Below, piece by piece: positions 38,381 through 44,955 of a stretch of DNA of 44,955 nt. The DNA comes from Candidatus Staskawiczbacteria bacterium. Lineage in GTDB: Bacteria > Patescibacteriota > Minisyncoccia > Minisyncoccales > Staskawiczbacteraceae. Positions within the stretch are counted from its first letter, which is position 1. The number at the start of each line of letters is the position of its first letter. A program made the translations under genes and the position numbers. The stretch is from the NCBI GenBank assembly GCA_903845295.1, contig CAIMWV010000032.1, forward strand, positions 1 through 44,955. Reading direction: 5' to 3'. Below the pieces are notes generated by a model, which did not search any database, was not told where the DNA came from, and worked only from the letters and a program-made list of their open reading frames with translations.

Positions 38381-38608
38381 ATGCTTTCTTTAGACGCGAT
38401 AGCCCAAATAGGCATAACAATTTTTGGGGTAAGCGCCATAATTTTGGTGGCAAGAAAAAATAAGTGGGGCTTTGTGCTGGGATTAGTTTCTCAGCCTTTT
38501 TGGTTGATTACGTCTTATTTGAACAGACAATGGGGAGTTTTTCTTCTAAGCGCAGTTTATGTATTCAGCTGGGCATATGGCATATATGAATGGTTTTATA
38601 AAAAATAA
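38381..38608 (+). CDS. small membrane protein (75 aa), hypothetical
   Basis: 75 residues with two to three membrane helices (about 7-25, 28-45, 50-70). The motif LVARKNKWGFVLGLVSQPFW resembles part of PnuC-like nicotinamide riboside transporter repeats, but the protein is far shorter than PnuC. It probably shares a transcript with the upstream HD gene (gap of four bases). It ends at a CCCCGTACGGGG terminator. The function is unknown. Confidence 0.65.
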   Translation: MLSLDAIAQIGITIFGVSAIILVARKNKWGFVLGLVSQPFWLITSYLNRQWGVFLLSAVYVFSWAYGIYEWFYKK

Positions 38609-38625
38609 TCTTCAATAAAATCAAA

Positions 38626-38647
38626 AATCCCCGTACGGGGCTTTTTT
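38626..38647 (+). terminator. terminator after the small membrane protein
   Basis: CCCCGTACGGGG palindrome followed by CTTTTTT. Confidence 0.85.
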
Positions 38648-38661
38648 GTTTACATTCTCTC

Positions 38662-38724
38662 TTGCGGCATTCGGTCGGAATACAAAAGTATTCTCTTGTA
38701 TTCCTCCCTCATTTGCAATTATAA
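38662..38724 (-). repeat. dispersed hairpin repeat, copy B, overlapping a promoter
   Basis: The minus strand reads GAGGGAGGAATACAA, an 8-base loop, then TTGTATTCCGACCGAATGCC; the inner stem GGAATACAA/TTGTATTCC is perfect. On the plus strand TTGTAT (38696-38701) and TATAAT (38720-38725) at 18-base spacing form a promoter for the MFS gene, so the dyad overlaps the -35 box. Confidence 0.65.
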
Positions 38725-38744
38725 TGTATTAATAATTAAAAAAA

Positions 38745-38806
38745 GACCGGTCGATTAGCAATTTTTTCGTAAATTTCAGTAGAAAAAGATTGCTGAGCGA
38801 GCGGTC
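38745..38806 (+). promoter_or_regulatory. long leader hairpin immediately before the MFS gene
   Basis: GACCG, TCG, AGCAAT and TTTTTC pair in order with GAAAAA, ATTGCT, CGA and CGGTC around a 13-base loop, giving about 20 bp with small symmetric internal loops. It ends five bases before the ATG and would occlude ribosome access if stable. A riboswitch, thermosensor or protein-binding site is possible. Confidence 0.6.
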
Positions 38807-38811
38807 CTGAT

Positions 38812-39456
38812 ATGGCAACTTTTATAAATAAGGTTATAAAAACAATGATAACAAGCGACTTTTTCCTGAATTTAGGCTGGGGTTTTTTGTCACCGGTGTT
38901 TGCGATATTCATTTTAGAAAAAATTTCAAATACTGGGCCGGTGCATGCGGCGGAAATCGCCGGACTTTCAGCTCTTTTTTATTGGATACCAAAATCCTTA
39001 TTTGAAATACCAGTTGCTATTTATTTAGATAAAAACAAGGGAGAAAAAGATGATTTTTGGGCCATGATAGTAGGATTTTTTATATTGGCTGCGGTTCCCA
39101 TAGGATATCTTTTTTCTACCGTTCCTTGGCATATTTATCTTTTTCAGGTAATTTATGCCTTAGGAATGTCAATGGCTCTTCCTTCATGGATGGCAATATT
39201 CACCCGCCACATAGACAAAGGCAAAGAGGCGTTTGAGTGGGGAATGGAAAGCTCTGCTATCGGCATGGGAGCCGGTATAGCTGGCGGATTGAGCGGAATT
39301 TTGGTCGCCCTACTCGGTTTTAATGCACTTTTCATTTTTGTAAGTGCTTTTACGTTGCTCTCAATAGTTATAATGTTATTTATAAGAAAGCATATTTTTT
39401 CAAGAGATGGCCATTTCGTTATTTTTTCCGGACAAAAACCAATTGTAGAACCCTAA
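38812..39456 (+). CDS. half-size MFS-type transporter (about 6 TM)
   Basis: 214 residues with six hydrophobic helices. The N-terminal MFS pattern is recognisable: LNLGWGFLSPVFAIFI, then IPKSLFEIPVAIYLDKNKGEK (the loop 2-3 D-x-x-x-G-R/K signature), then PSWMAIFTRHIDKGKEAFEW and a Gly-rich GMGAGIAGGLSGIL helix 5. It ends after helix 6, with no second half nearby. It would need to act as a homodimer or is a truncated, repurposed domain. A promoter inside repeat copy B and the long leader hairpin precede it. The substrate is unknown. Confidence 0.75.
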   Translation: MATFINKVIKTMITSDFFLNLGWGFLSPVFAIFILEKISNTGPVHAAEIAGLSALFYWIPKSLFEIPVAIYLDKNKGEKDDFWAMIVGFFILAAVPIGYLFSTVPWHIYLFQVIYALGMSMALPSWMAIFTRHIDKGKEAFEWGMESSAIGMGAGIAGGLSGILVALLGFNALFIFVSAFTLLSIVIMLFIRKHIFSRDGHFVIFSGQKPIVEP

Positions 39457-39466
39457 TAAAATATTC

Positions 39467-41200
39467 ATGAAAAACCAGGAATTAGCAAAAATATTTAATG
39501 ATATGGCAAGATTCCTTGAGGCTGAAGGAGTGGCTTTTAAGCCTTATGCATATGAGAGGGCTGCTTTGTCTTTGGAAGCATTAAATAAGGACGTGGCAGA
39601 AATTTATAGAGATGGCGGAACTAAAGCGCTGTTGCAAATTCCTGGAGTCGGCAAAGCCATTGCAGACCATATTGAAGAATACCTGAAAACAGGAAAAATA
39701 AAACACTATGAAGATTATAAGAAAAAATTTCCGTTGAAATTAGATGAATTGGTGAAAGTTGAAGGAATGGGGGTCAAAAAAGCAAAAATATTATATCAAA
39801 AGCTGGGAATTAAAGATTTAAAGGATTTAGAAAAAGCGGCTAAAGGCCATAAAATAGCTCCCCTTTTCGGTTTTGGAGAAAAAACTGAAAAAAATATTTT
39901 GCAGGGATTAGAATTTTTAAAAAGAGACAAAGGCAGATTTCTGTTGGGCCAAATTTTACCGACTGCAAGAATTATTGAACAGAGATTGAAGGGGTTGAAA
40001 GAAGTGGAACAGATTAGCATTGCGGGATCCGTGCGCAGAAGAAAAGAAACAATCGGAGACGTTGATATTCTGGTTGTTTCAAAAAAGCCGGCTGAGGTCA
40101 TGGATTTTTTTGTAAAAATGGACGGCGTTGAAAAAATTTGGGGAAAGGGAGGCACCAAGGCTTCCATAAGGATGAAAGAGGGTTTTGATATTGATTTGAG
40201 AGTGGTGCCTAAAAAAAGTTACGGTTCAGCCCTTCAATATTTTACAGGAAATAAAGAACATAACATTATTACAAGAAAAATTGCCATTGAAAAAGGATTA
40301 AAGCTTTCAGAGTACGGAATTTTTAGGGGCAAAAAAATAATTGTAGGGAAAACTGAAGAAGAGGTTTATAAAGCAATCGGCCTGCCGTATATTGAGCCGG
40401 AACTTAGGGAAAATGAGGGAGAGATTGAGGCTGCATTAAATAATCAATTGCCCAAGATAGTCGGTTATAAAGATATAAAAGGCGACCTTCATTGTCATAC
40501 AAGTTTTGAGGCAAAGTCGCATGGGAGGAATTCAATGGAAGAAATGGCCAAAGCGGCAATGAATATGGGATATGAATATATCGGTATTTCAGACCACACA
40601 AAATTTTTGAGAATTGAAAGCGGACTGGATGAGAAACAGTTATTGAAACAGCACGAAGCAATTAAAAAAATAAATGATAAATTTAAAAATCAAAGTATCA
40701 ATTTTAAAGTTTTACACGGGTGTGAGTCCAACATTTTAGATGATGGGTCTATTGATATCAAAGATAAAGTTTTGGAAAAGTTAGATTATGTCATTGCCGG
40801 TGTGCATTCGAATATGAAAATGGAAAAAAAGGAGATGACTCAGAGAATAATAAGGGCAATGCAGAATCCAAATGTTGATATAATTTCTCATCCGACCGGA
40901 AGATTGATCGGCCGCAGAGACGAGTACCAGATGGATTTTGACAAAATTTTGGAAGTTGCCAGAAAAACAGGGACGATTCTGGAGATTAATTCTTCTCCGG
41001 ATAGATTGGATTTAAGAGATTTATATATAAGAAGAGCAAAAAATCAGGGAGTAAAAATGATAATAGATACAGACAGCCACCAAAAAGAGCAAATGGGGCA
41101 GATAGAGTATGGAATTGCACAGGCGAGACGTGGTTGGGCAGAAAAAGAAGATATTATAAATACGAACTCAGTAGAAAAATTATTAGAGTATTTTCATTAG
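39467..41200 (+). CDS. polX: DNA polymerase X family with PHP domain (PolX)
   Basis: Gap-filling repair polymerase fused to a PHP exonuclease/phosphatase. Residues about 1-145 hold the 8-kDa-like and helix-hairpin-helix region (IPGVGKAIADHIEEYLKTGK). The polymerase palm has IAGSVRRRKETIGDVDILV (catalytic Asp pair) and DIDLRVVPKKSYGSALQYFTG. From about 335 the PHP domain has GDLHCHTSFEAKSHGRNS, GISDHTKFL, HGCESNILDDGSI, VHSNMK, ISHPTGRLIGRR and IDTDSH, all metal ligands present. At 577 residues it is full length. It begins a tight run with Nudix and Ogt-like genes. Confidence 0.95.
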   Translation: MKNQELAKIFNDMARFLEAEGVAFKPYAYERAALSLEALNKDVAEIYRDGGTKALLQIPGVGKAIADHIEEYLKTGKIKHYEDYKKKFPLKLDELVKVEGMGVKKAKILYQKLGIKDLKDLEKAAKGHKIAPLFGFGEKTEKNILQGLEFLKRDKGRFLLGQILPTARIIEQRLKGLKEVEQISIAGSVRRRKETIGDVDILVVSKKPAEVMDFFVKMDGVEKIWGKGGTKASIRMKEGFDIDLRVVPKKSYGSALQYFTGNKEHNIITRKIAIEKGLKLSEYGIFRGKKIIVGKTEEEVYKAIGLPYIEPELRENEGEIEAALNNQLPKIVGYKDIKGDLHCHTSFEAKSHGRNSMEEMAKAAMNMGYEYIGISDHTKFLRIESGLDEKQLLKQHEAIKKINDKFKNQSINFKVLHGCESNILDDGSIDIKDKVLEKLDYVIAGVHSNMKMEKKEMTQRIIRAMQNPNVDIISHPTGRLIGRRDEYQMDFDKILEVARKTGTILEINSSPDRLDLRDLYIRRAKNQGVKMIIDTDSHQKEQMGQIEYGIAQARRGWAEKEDIINTNSVEKLLEYFH

Positions 41201-41201
41201 A

Positions 41202-41675
41202 ATGCCAAGAGAAAAATCAGCGGGAGCTATAATTTTCAGAACAGAAAATGGTATAAAATACTATCTGCTTTTGCATTATGCACCGTCTGAACCGGGCAAG
41301 AGGGGGCAATGGGGATTTGCAAAAGGGCATGTTGAAGAGGGAGAAACCGAAGAAGAAACGGCGAGAAGAGAGGTTGCCGAAGAGACCGGCATCAAGGACC
41401 TTAAAATAATATCGGGGTTCAAAGAATTGGAAAAATATTTTTTCAGAAAGAGCTATGGGCTGGAAGGCGCGGCAAGGAAAAAAGCGCCATGGGTTTTTAA
41501 AATGGTTATTTTTTTCCTGGCAGAGACGAAAAACAAGGAAATAAAAATTTCTTCCGAACATACAGGATTTTTATGGCTGCCGATTGATGAAGCGCTAAAA
41601 AAAACAACATTTAAGAATTCTAAAAAATTATTGAAAGACGCAAATGACTTCATTGTTTCAAGAAAAAGTATTTAA
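41202..41675 (+). CDS. Nudix hydrolase (Ap4A-type)
   Basis: 157 residues. The Nudix box GHVEEGETEEETARREVAEETGI (GX5EX7REUXEEXGU) is complete at about 43-65. The opening EKSAGAIIFRT and YYLLLHYAPSEPGKRGQWGFAKG fit the dinucleoside-tetraphosphate hydrolase group. It may clean damaged or signalling nucleotides. The start is two bases after polX and its end overlaps the Ogt-like gene by 32 bases, so the three are co-translated. Confidence 0.9.
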   Translation: MPREKSAGAIIFRTENGIKYYLLLHYAPSEPGKRGQWGFAKGHVEEGETEEETARREVAEETGIKDLKIISGFKELEKYFFRKSYGLEGAARKKAPWVFKMVIFFLAETKNKEIKISSEHTGFLWLPIDEALKKTTFKNSKKLLKDANDFIVSRKSI

Positions 41676-41922
41676 GATTGTAGCAAAAATTCCCAAAGGT
41701 GAAACAATGACCTATAAGCGTGTAGCATTATTCGCAGGAAAGCCCAGGGCATACAGAGCCGTGGGCAATATTTTAAATAAGAACGCGGATCCGAAAATTC
41801 CCTGTCATAGAGTTATGAGATCTGACGGGAAAATAGGCGGATATAACCGCGGAGCAGAAATTAAAGAATCTTTACTTAAGAAAGAGGGCGTGGTAATAAG
41901 AAACCGTAAGATTGTTCATTGA
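41644..41922 (+). CDS. O6-alkylguanine-DNA alkyltransferase-type small protein
   Basis: 92 residues, equal to the C-terminal active domain of MGMT/Ogt without the N-terminal domain. The opening FQEKVFKIVAKIPKGETMTYKRVA and AYRAVGNILNKN precede the active-site motif IPCHRVMRSDGKIGGY, which retains the acceptor cysteine. Unlike alkyltransferase-like proteins that carry Trp instead of Cys, this one could still repair alkylated bases. Such short 'MGMT-family' proteins are common in reduced genomes. It overlaps the Nudix gene and is followed by the PurF-like gene after 24 bases. Confidence 0.88.
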   Translation: MTSLFQEKVFKIVAKIPKGETMTYKRVALFAGKPRAYRAVGNILNKNADPKIPCHRVMRSDGKIGGYNRGAEIKESLLKKEGVVIRNRKIVH

Positions 41923-41946
41923 GGCCGTTCATTGACATTTCACCCC

Positions 41947-43394
41947 AAACACGAAAGGAAGCTGACATGTGCGGAATCATCGGACTGATCAAAAAAACTG
42001 GGGACGCGATATACGATGCATTAGTTTTGCTCAGCGCCGAGAATAATCGGGGCGAGCAAGCTTGCGGAGTAGCTGCGTTTGACGGAAGAATAATCCGTCG
42101 TTACTGCGGATTGGGAAAGGTTTCAGAGGTTTTTGGCCAAAGAGACCAGAAGAAATGGTCTAAGCTGGTTGGATCAGCTGTAATAGGGCATGATCTCTAT
42201 TCCACTAATGATCCTGCCGCCCGAAATGGTCCGCAGTCAAAAACAATGCATCCTCTTTTTTTCAATTTTCACGGACGTCGCGGAGCGATCGGCCACAACG
42301 GAAACCTAGTTAGGCTTGATGGTCTGAGGTCGCGAGCGGAAAGGGCCGGATATAATTTTCGGTCTAAAATATCCGACACAGAGGTGATTGTGGCGATGCT
42401 TTCAACCGCACCGGAAAAGGATTTTTTGGAGGCCCTAGTCCGCATATCACGCGAGCTTGAAGATAAGGGAGCCTTTTCATTGGTGATCTTATTTAGGGGC
42501 AAGCTGATTGGCATAAGATGCGGCATCAGACCGCTATGTATCGGCAAAAAAATCGGTAGAAGCGGAGATAGCGATAGTTATATCTTGGCTTCTGAAAGTT
42601 GTGTTTTTCCAGCCCTCGAGGCGACAAGATTTTTGAGAGAAGTTGCTCCTGGCGAGCTGGTTATGCTTGGGCCAGGCGGTTACGAAAGATCTATAAAATG
42701 GGGTACGCGCAAAAGGCCGGGCTTCTGTGTCTGTGAATTCCTTTACTCCGCAAGGCCCGCTAGCTGCTTTTTTGGAGTAAGCGTTTCAGATTTCAGATAC
42801 AGGGCGGGACAAATGTCAGCCAGAAAACATCCGGTTAGGGCTGATGTTATTGTGCCCATTCCTAATTCCGGCAGGCATTACAGCGATGGCTTTTCTTCTG
42901 AGTCTAAAATTCCAACAAGGGAGGCTATAGAAAAAAGCCATTATGATATCAGGAACAGATCGTTTATGGAAGAAAGGGAAGTTAATCGGGGAGAAACGCA
43001 GAGGAGAAGGCTCCAGGTAATACGGAGCGCCATGGATGGAAAATCCGTTTGTGGCACAGAAGACACTGTCTTTAGGGCATCTGTTGCTCCTATGGTGGTA
43101 AGGATGGCAAGGGAACATGGGAATGCGAGAGAATTCCATCTGAGGATTTGCTCGCCGCCTGCTTGCTTTACATGCCATCTTGGATTGGACACTTCTACTA
43201 AAGAAGAACTTGTCGCATCGAACATGACCGTTGAAGAGATTAGGGATCGGATTATACATTCTGATTCCTTGGAGTATCTCACCATAGAAGAACTGAGGGA
43301 AGTTATAAGATGGCTTGGGCTTGATCCAGATGATTTTTGCCTCGGCTGTTTCACCGGAGAATATCCGGTCGATCCTCCAGCAAAGAAGCAGTAG
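41947..43394 (+). CDS. divergent amidophosphoribosyltransferase (PurF) homologue
   Basis: About 482 residues from the ATG after AAAGGAAGCTGAC; the track's earlier start is in the leader. The class II glutaminase half has Cys1 (MCGIIGLIKK), NNRGEQACGVAAF, GHNGNLV and SDTEVI, but the glutamine-binding Arg of 'HxRYST' is Leu (HDLYST). The PRTase half has VIVPIPNSGRHYSDGF, while the PRPP loop VDDSIVRGTT is degenerate (TEDTVFRASV). Cysteines matching the Bacillus 4Fe-4S ligands remain (CEFLYSARP, CHLGLD, FCLGCFTGEYP). No other purine gene is nearby. GC-rich with SD and its own terminator. It may be a repurposed or regulatory PurF. Confidence 0.78.
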
Positions 43395-43400
43395 AAATAA

Positions 43401-43436
43401 AAAGACCCACCTTTGGAAGGCAGGTCTCTTTTTTTG
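43401..43436 (+). terminator. terminator of the PurF-like gene
   Basis: AGACC, CCTT/AAGG inner stem, GGTCT and a T-run, six bases before the convergent rplT stop. Confidence 0.85.
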
Positions 43437-43441
43437 CTTTT

Positions 43442-43789
43442 CTATTTTTTTACTTCTTCTACGATTTTTATAAATACTTCAGGGTATTTATTGGCTAATT
43501 CGGATAAAACCTTTCTGTCCAGTTCTATTTTATTTTTTTTCAGTCCGTTAATCAGCCTGCTGTATGTAATTCCATTTTGCCTTGCCAGCGCATTTATCTG
43601 AAGATTCCATAAGTTTCTGAAAGTTCTTTTCTTCGCTTTTCTATCTCTGTATGCATAAGTCCAAGCATGCCTTAATGCGTCTTTTGCTGCTTTAAATTTT
43701 GATTTCCTTGCCTGCCTGAAACCCTTGGCATGCTTCATTATATTCTTTCTATGCTTGCGGGCTTGTACGGCTCTTTTTATTCTTGACAT
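43442..43789 (-). CDS. rplT: 50S ribosomal protein L20 (bL20)
   Basis: Early 50S assembly protein and, in many bacteria, translational repressor of its own operon. The start MSRIKRAVQARKHRKNIMKHAKGF and the core WTYAYRDRKAKKRTFRNLW and LINGLKKNKIELDRKVLSELA are canonical. The length, 115 residues, is normal. It is the last gene of infC-rpmI-rplT, seven bases after rpmI, without an SD. Confidence 0.96.
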   Translation of the reverse strand: MSRIKRAVQARKHRKNIMKHAKGFRQARKSKFKAAKDALRHAWTYAYRDRKAKKRTFRNLWNLQINALARQNGITYSRLINGLKKNKIELDRKVLSELANKYPEVFIKIVEEVKK

Positions 43790-43795
43790 GGTTTT

Positions 43796-43981
43796 TTATT
43801 TAAAATATTTTTTAAGTTTTTGCGCTTCATTTTTTGCCAGAGGAATCCATTTGCGGCCCTTTCTTTTTTGTTCGCCTGTTCTTTTTGATCTGTAGTGATT
43901 TTGACCGGTTGCCCTCCTCAAAATTTTGCCGTTTTTTGTTATTCTGAATCTTTTTGTTAAGGCCTTATGTGTTTTATTCAT
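43796..43981 (-). CDS. rpmI: 50S ribosomal protein L35 (bL35)
   Basis: 61 residues from the ATG at 43981 (MNKTHKALTKRFRITKNGKI); the track's TTG-started extension overlaps infC and is not family-like. The basic body RRATGQNHYRSKRTGEQKRKGRKWI matches L35. It lies between infC and rplT, the universal gene order. The start codon follows the infC stop by one base. Confidence 0.92.
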   Translation of the reverse strand: MNKTHKALTKRFRITKNGKILRRATGQNHYRSKRTGEQKRKGRKWIPLAKNEAQKLKKYFK

Positions 43982-43982
43982 A

Positions 43983-44489
43983 TTATTGCTTGGAGACAAT
44001 CATTGTGAAACCTCTGGGCTCACGTTTTAATTCTCTCTCTGTTTTAATTGGTATTAACGAATTTAAATTTTCTAAAAATAATTTTACCTTTTCTGCAGCA
44101 AATCCTCCCATTGCTTTCTCCCTGCCCCTCAGCGCCATGTTTATTTTTACTTTATTTCCTTCATCCAAAAATTTTTTTGCCTGTTTAGCCCTTGTTTCCA
44201 TATCATGGGGAGAGATATTAAAAGTTAATCTTATTTCCTTTAATTCTCCTCCCTTGGGCTTGGCAATCTTTTTTTCTTTTTTTTGCTGTTGGTAAAGATA
44301 TTTTCCGTAATTGGCGATTCTGCAGACCGGCGGTTCAACTTTTTCTGTAACCTGGATTAAATCCAGGCCTTTTGATTTCGCCAAATCAATGGCTGCAAAA
44401 ATATTCATAATCCCGAGCTGTTCGCCGGTTTCTGAAATAACCCTTACCTCTTTTGCCCTTATGAAATTGTTTATCAGTATTTTATCGAT
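43983..44489 (-). CDS. infC: translation initiation factor IF-3, non-canonical start codon
   Basis: Prevents premature 70S formation and checks the start codon and initiator tRNA. The conserved N-domain is coded upstream of the track's Met: INNFIRAKEVRVISETGEQLG precedes MNIFAAIDLAKSKGLDLIQV. The C-domain EIRLTFNISPHDMETRAKQA and FTMIVSKQ is intact. No ATG, GTG or TTG exists in frame across the conserved N-terminus. Plausible starts are ATC (44489, used here), ATA or CTG a few codons later, echoing the rare AUU start used for IF-3 autoregulation in E. coli. The exact 5' end is therefore uncertain. The result is 164-168 residues. First gene of the operon with rpmI and rplT. Confidence 0.88.
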   Translation of the reverse strand: MDKILINNFIRAKEVRVISETGEQLGIMNIFAAIDLAKSKGLDLIQVTEKVEPPVCRIANYGKYLYQQQKKEKKIAKPKGGELKEIRLTFNISPHDMETRAKQAKKFLDEGNKVKINMALRGREKAMGGFAAEKVKLFLENLNSLIPIKTERELKREPRGFTMIVSKQ

Positions 44490-44542
44490 ATTATTTGACT
44501 TAAATTTGTATTGTTTACACTGAGCCCATAAGGGCGAATGTG

Positions 44543-44892
44543 TGGAAGTGGCGAGATTGAACTCGCGTCTGAAAAGTTTTTAAAAGCAATTCTACAAGTT
44601 TAGTTAATTTTTATGTTCGAGCGTTAAATAAAGAATTAACAAAATTTTTAGCGCCTTATCTCCTTAGTTTCGATAATCTGTCGGAGATCCAGATTATCTA
44701 TCCTAATAATATAACACCCTTGGTCCGTTTATTAGGAGTCAACGGTAAGGATGCCGCATTAAGCGTATGCTAATGCTGGTTGTCTATTAAATAAATTAGT
44801 AGCAATTATGTTTTTTCTCAGAAGATTAATGAGCTCCAAGAAAGCTCAACTTGCCTTGTTTTAAAGAACTAGTCATCGAAACAATCATCCCC
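44543..44892 (-). ncRNA. ssrA: transfer-messenger RNA (tmRNA)
   Basis: Rescues ribosomes stalled on broken mRNA. On the minus strand the 5' end reads GGGGATGATTGTTTCGATGA, the conserved tmRNA start. The 3' end has the T-arm GCGAGTTCAATCTCGC and acceptor CACTTCC with discriminator A; CCA is not encoded. The proposed tag frame lies at 44759-44803 and reads ATNLFNRQPALAYA then TAA. The length of about 350 nt is normal. It lies just upstream of infC on the same strand. The 63 bases to the window end hold its promoter region, but no clear -35/-10 pair was identified. Confidence 0.9.
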
Positions 44893-44955
44893 GCATTTGC
44901 GGAAATTACTCCGATAATTCGCGCCTAACCTCAAGGTCAGAATCTCTCTTTTTTA

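Noticed and set aside
38812-39456. Frameshift truncating a full MFS transporter
   Set aside because: No second-half MFS sequence follows in any frame; polX starts 11 bases after the stop.
41919-41946. Earlier start for the PurF-like protein (MRPFIDISPQ...)
   Set aside because: PurF needs Cys immediately after the initiator Met, and the ATG at 41947 gives MCGII with an SD.

Overview
The window looks like chromosomal DNA of a Candidate Phyla Radiation (Patescibacteria, probably Parcubacteria-like) bacterium. The DNA is AT-rich, genes are tightly packed and often short, and most start codons sit behind A/T-rich leaders with no visible Shine-Dalgarno (SD) sequence. The gene set also fits: a CofE-like 'folate gamma-glutamate ligase', lamin-tail surface protein, presenilin-like protease, archaeal-type EndoQ, a PilB-type ATPase with no N-terminal domain, and reduced Mur and PolA proteins. 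No rRNA is present, so the lineage is inferred from gene content.

Layout. 0-5.4 kb: dnaN converges on a class A PBP; then an intergenic region with an acidic microprotein, hairpins and a dispersed repeat; then ruvC and yebC. 5.4-9.8 kb: lamin-tail surface protein, a membrane protein plus CofE-like ligase pair, an NtrC-type AAA+ activator and a small ORF. 9.8-13.2 kb (minus strand): ruvB, a terminal-inverted-repeat element, PilB-type ATPase and a degenerate DHH protein. 13.3-17.7 kb: tsaE, a PolA-type 5'-3' exonuclease, HAMP/coiled-coil protein, mutM, holA and rpsT. 17.8-25.2 kb: B12-binding radical SAM protein, a low-complexity protein, uvrB, DHH-like protein, ruvA and an AbrB-like protein. 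25.2-32.2 kb: an attenuator-controlled LeuA regulatory domain, Mur ligase, degenerate LMW-phosphatase fold, NIF3-like protein, HD protein, presenilin-like protease and tRNA-Arg(CCG) with a duplicated 3' end. 32.5-38.6 kb: small ORFs, ATP-cone protein, a candidate structured ncRNA, EF-Tu domain-2-like protein, EndoQ, GreA and an HD protein. 38.8-45 kb: half-size MFS protein, PolX, Nudix, Ogt-like protein, a divergent PurF homologue, then rplT-rpmI-infC and tmRNA on the minus strand.

Two kinds of gene appear. The housekeeping genes (replication, repair, translation, envelope) are AT-rich, lack SD sequences and are often in short operons. Interspersed are about eight genes that look more GC-rich and carry strong SDs. 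Most of these are single-gene units with their own terminator, and most have a TTGACA-like promoter. They encode an NtrC-type activator, a radical SAM protein, an orphan LeuA allosteric domain, an LMW-PTP fold without catalytic residues, an HD protein, a PurF-like protein and two small unknowns. Several are homologues of biosynthetic or signalling enzymes that have lost key residues or domains. The best candidate for an undescribed system is the LeuA-domain unit: consensus promoter, an 18-residue Ile/Leu-rich leader peptide that is almost leaderless, mutually exclusive antiterminator and terminator hairpins, then SD and ORF.

DNA maintenance is strongly represented: clamp, delta subunit, RuvA/B/C, UvrB, MutM, EndoQ with a C-terminal clamp-binding-like QKTLF, PolX, Ogt-like protein and PolA exonuclease. 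All family calls come from reading motifs; no database search was run.
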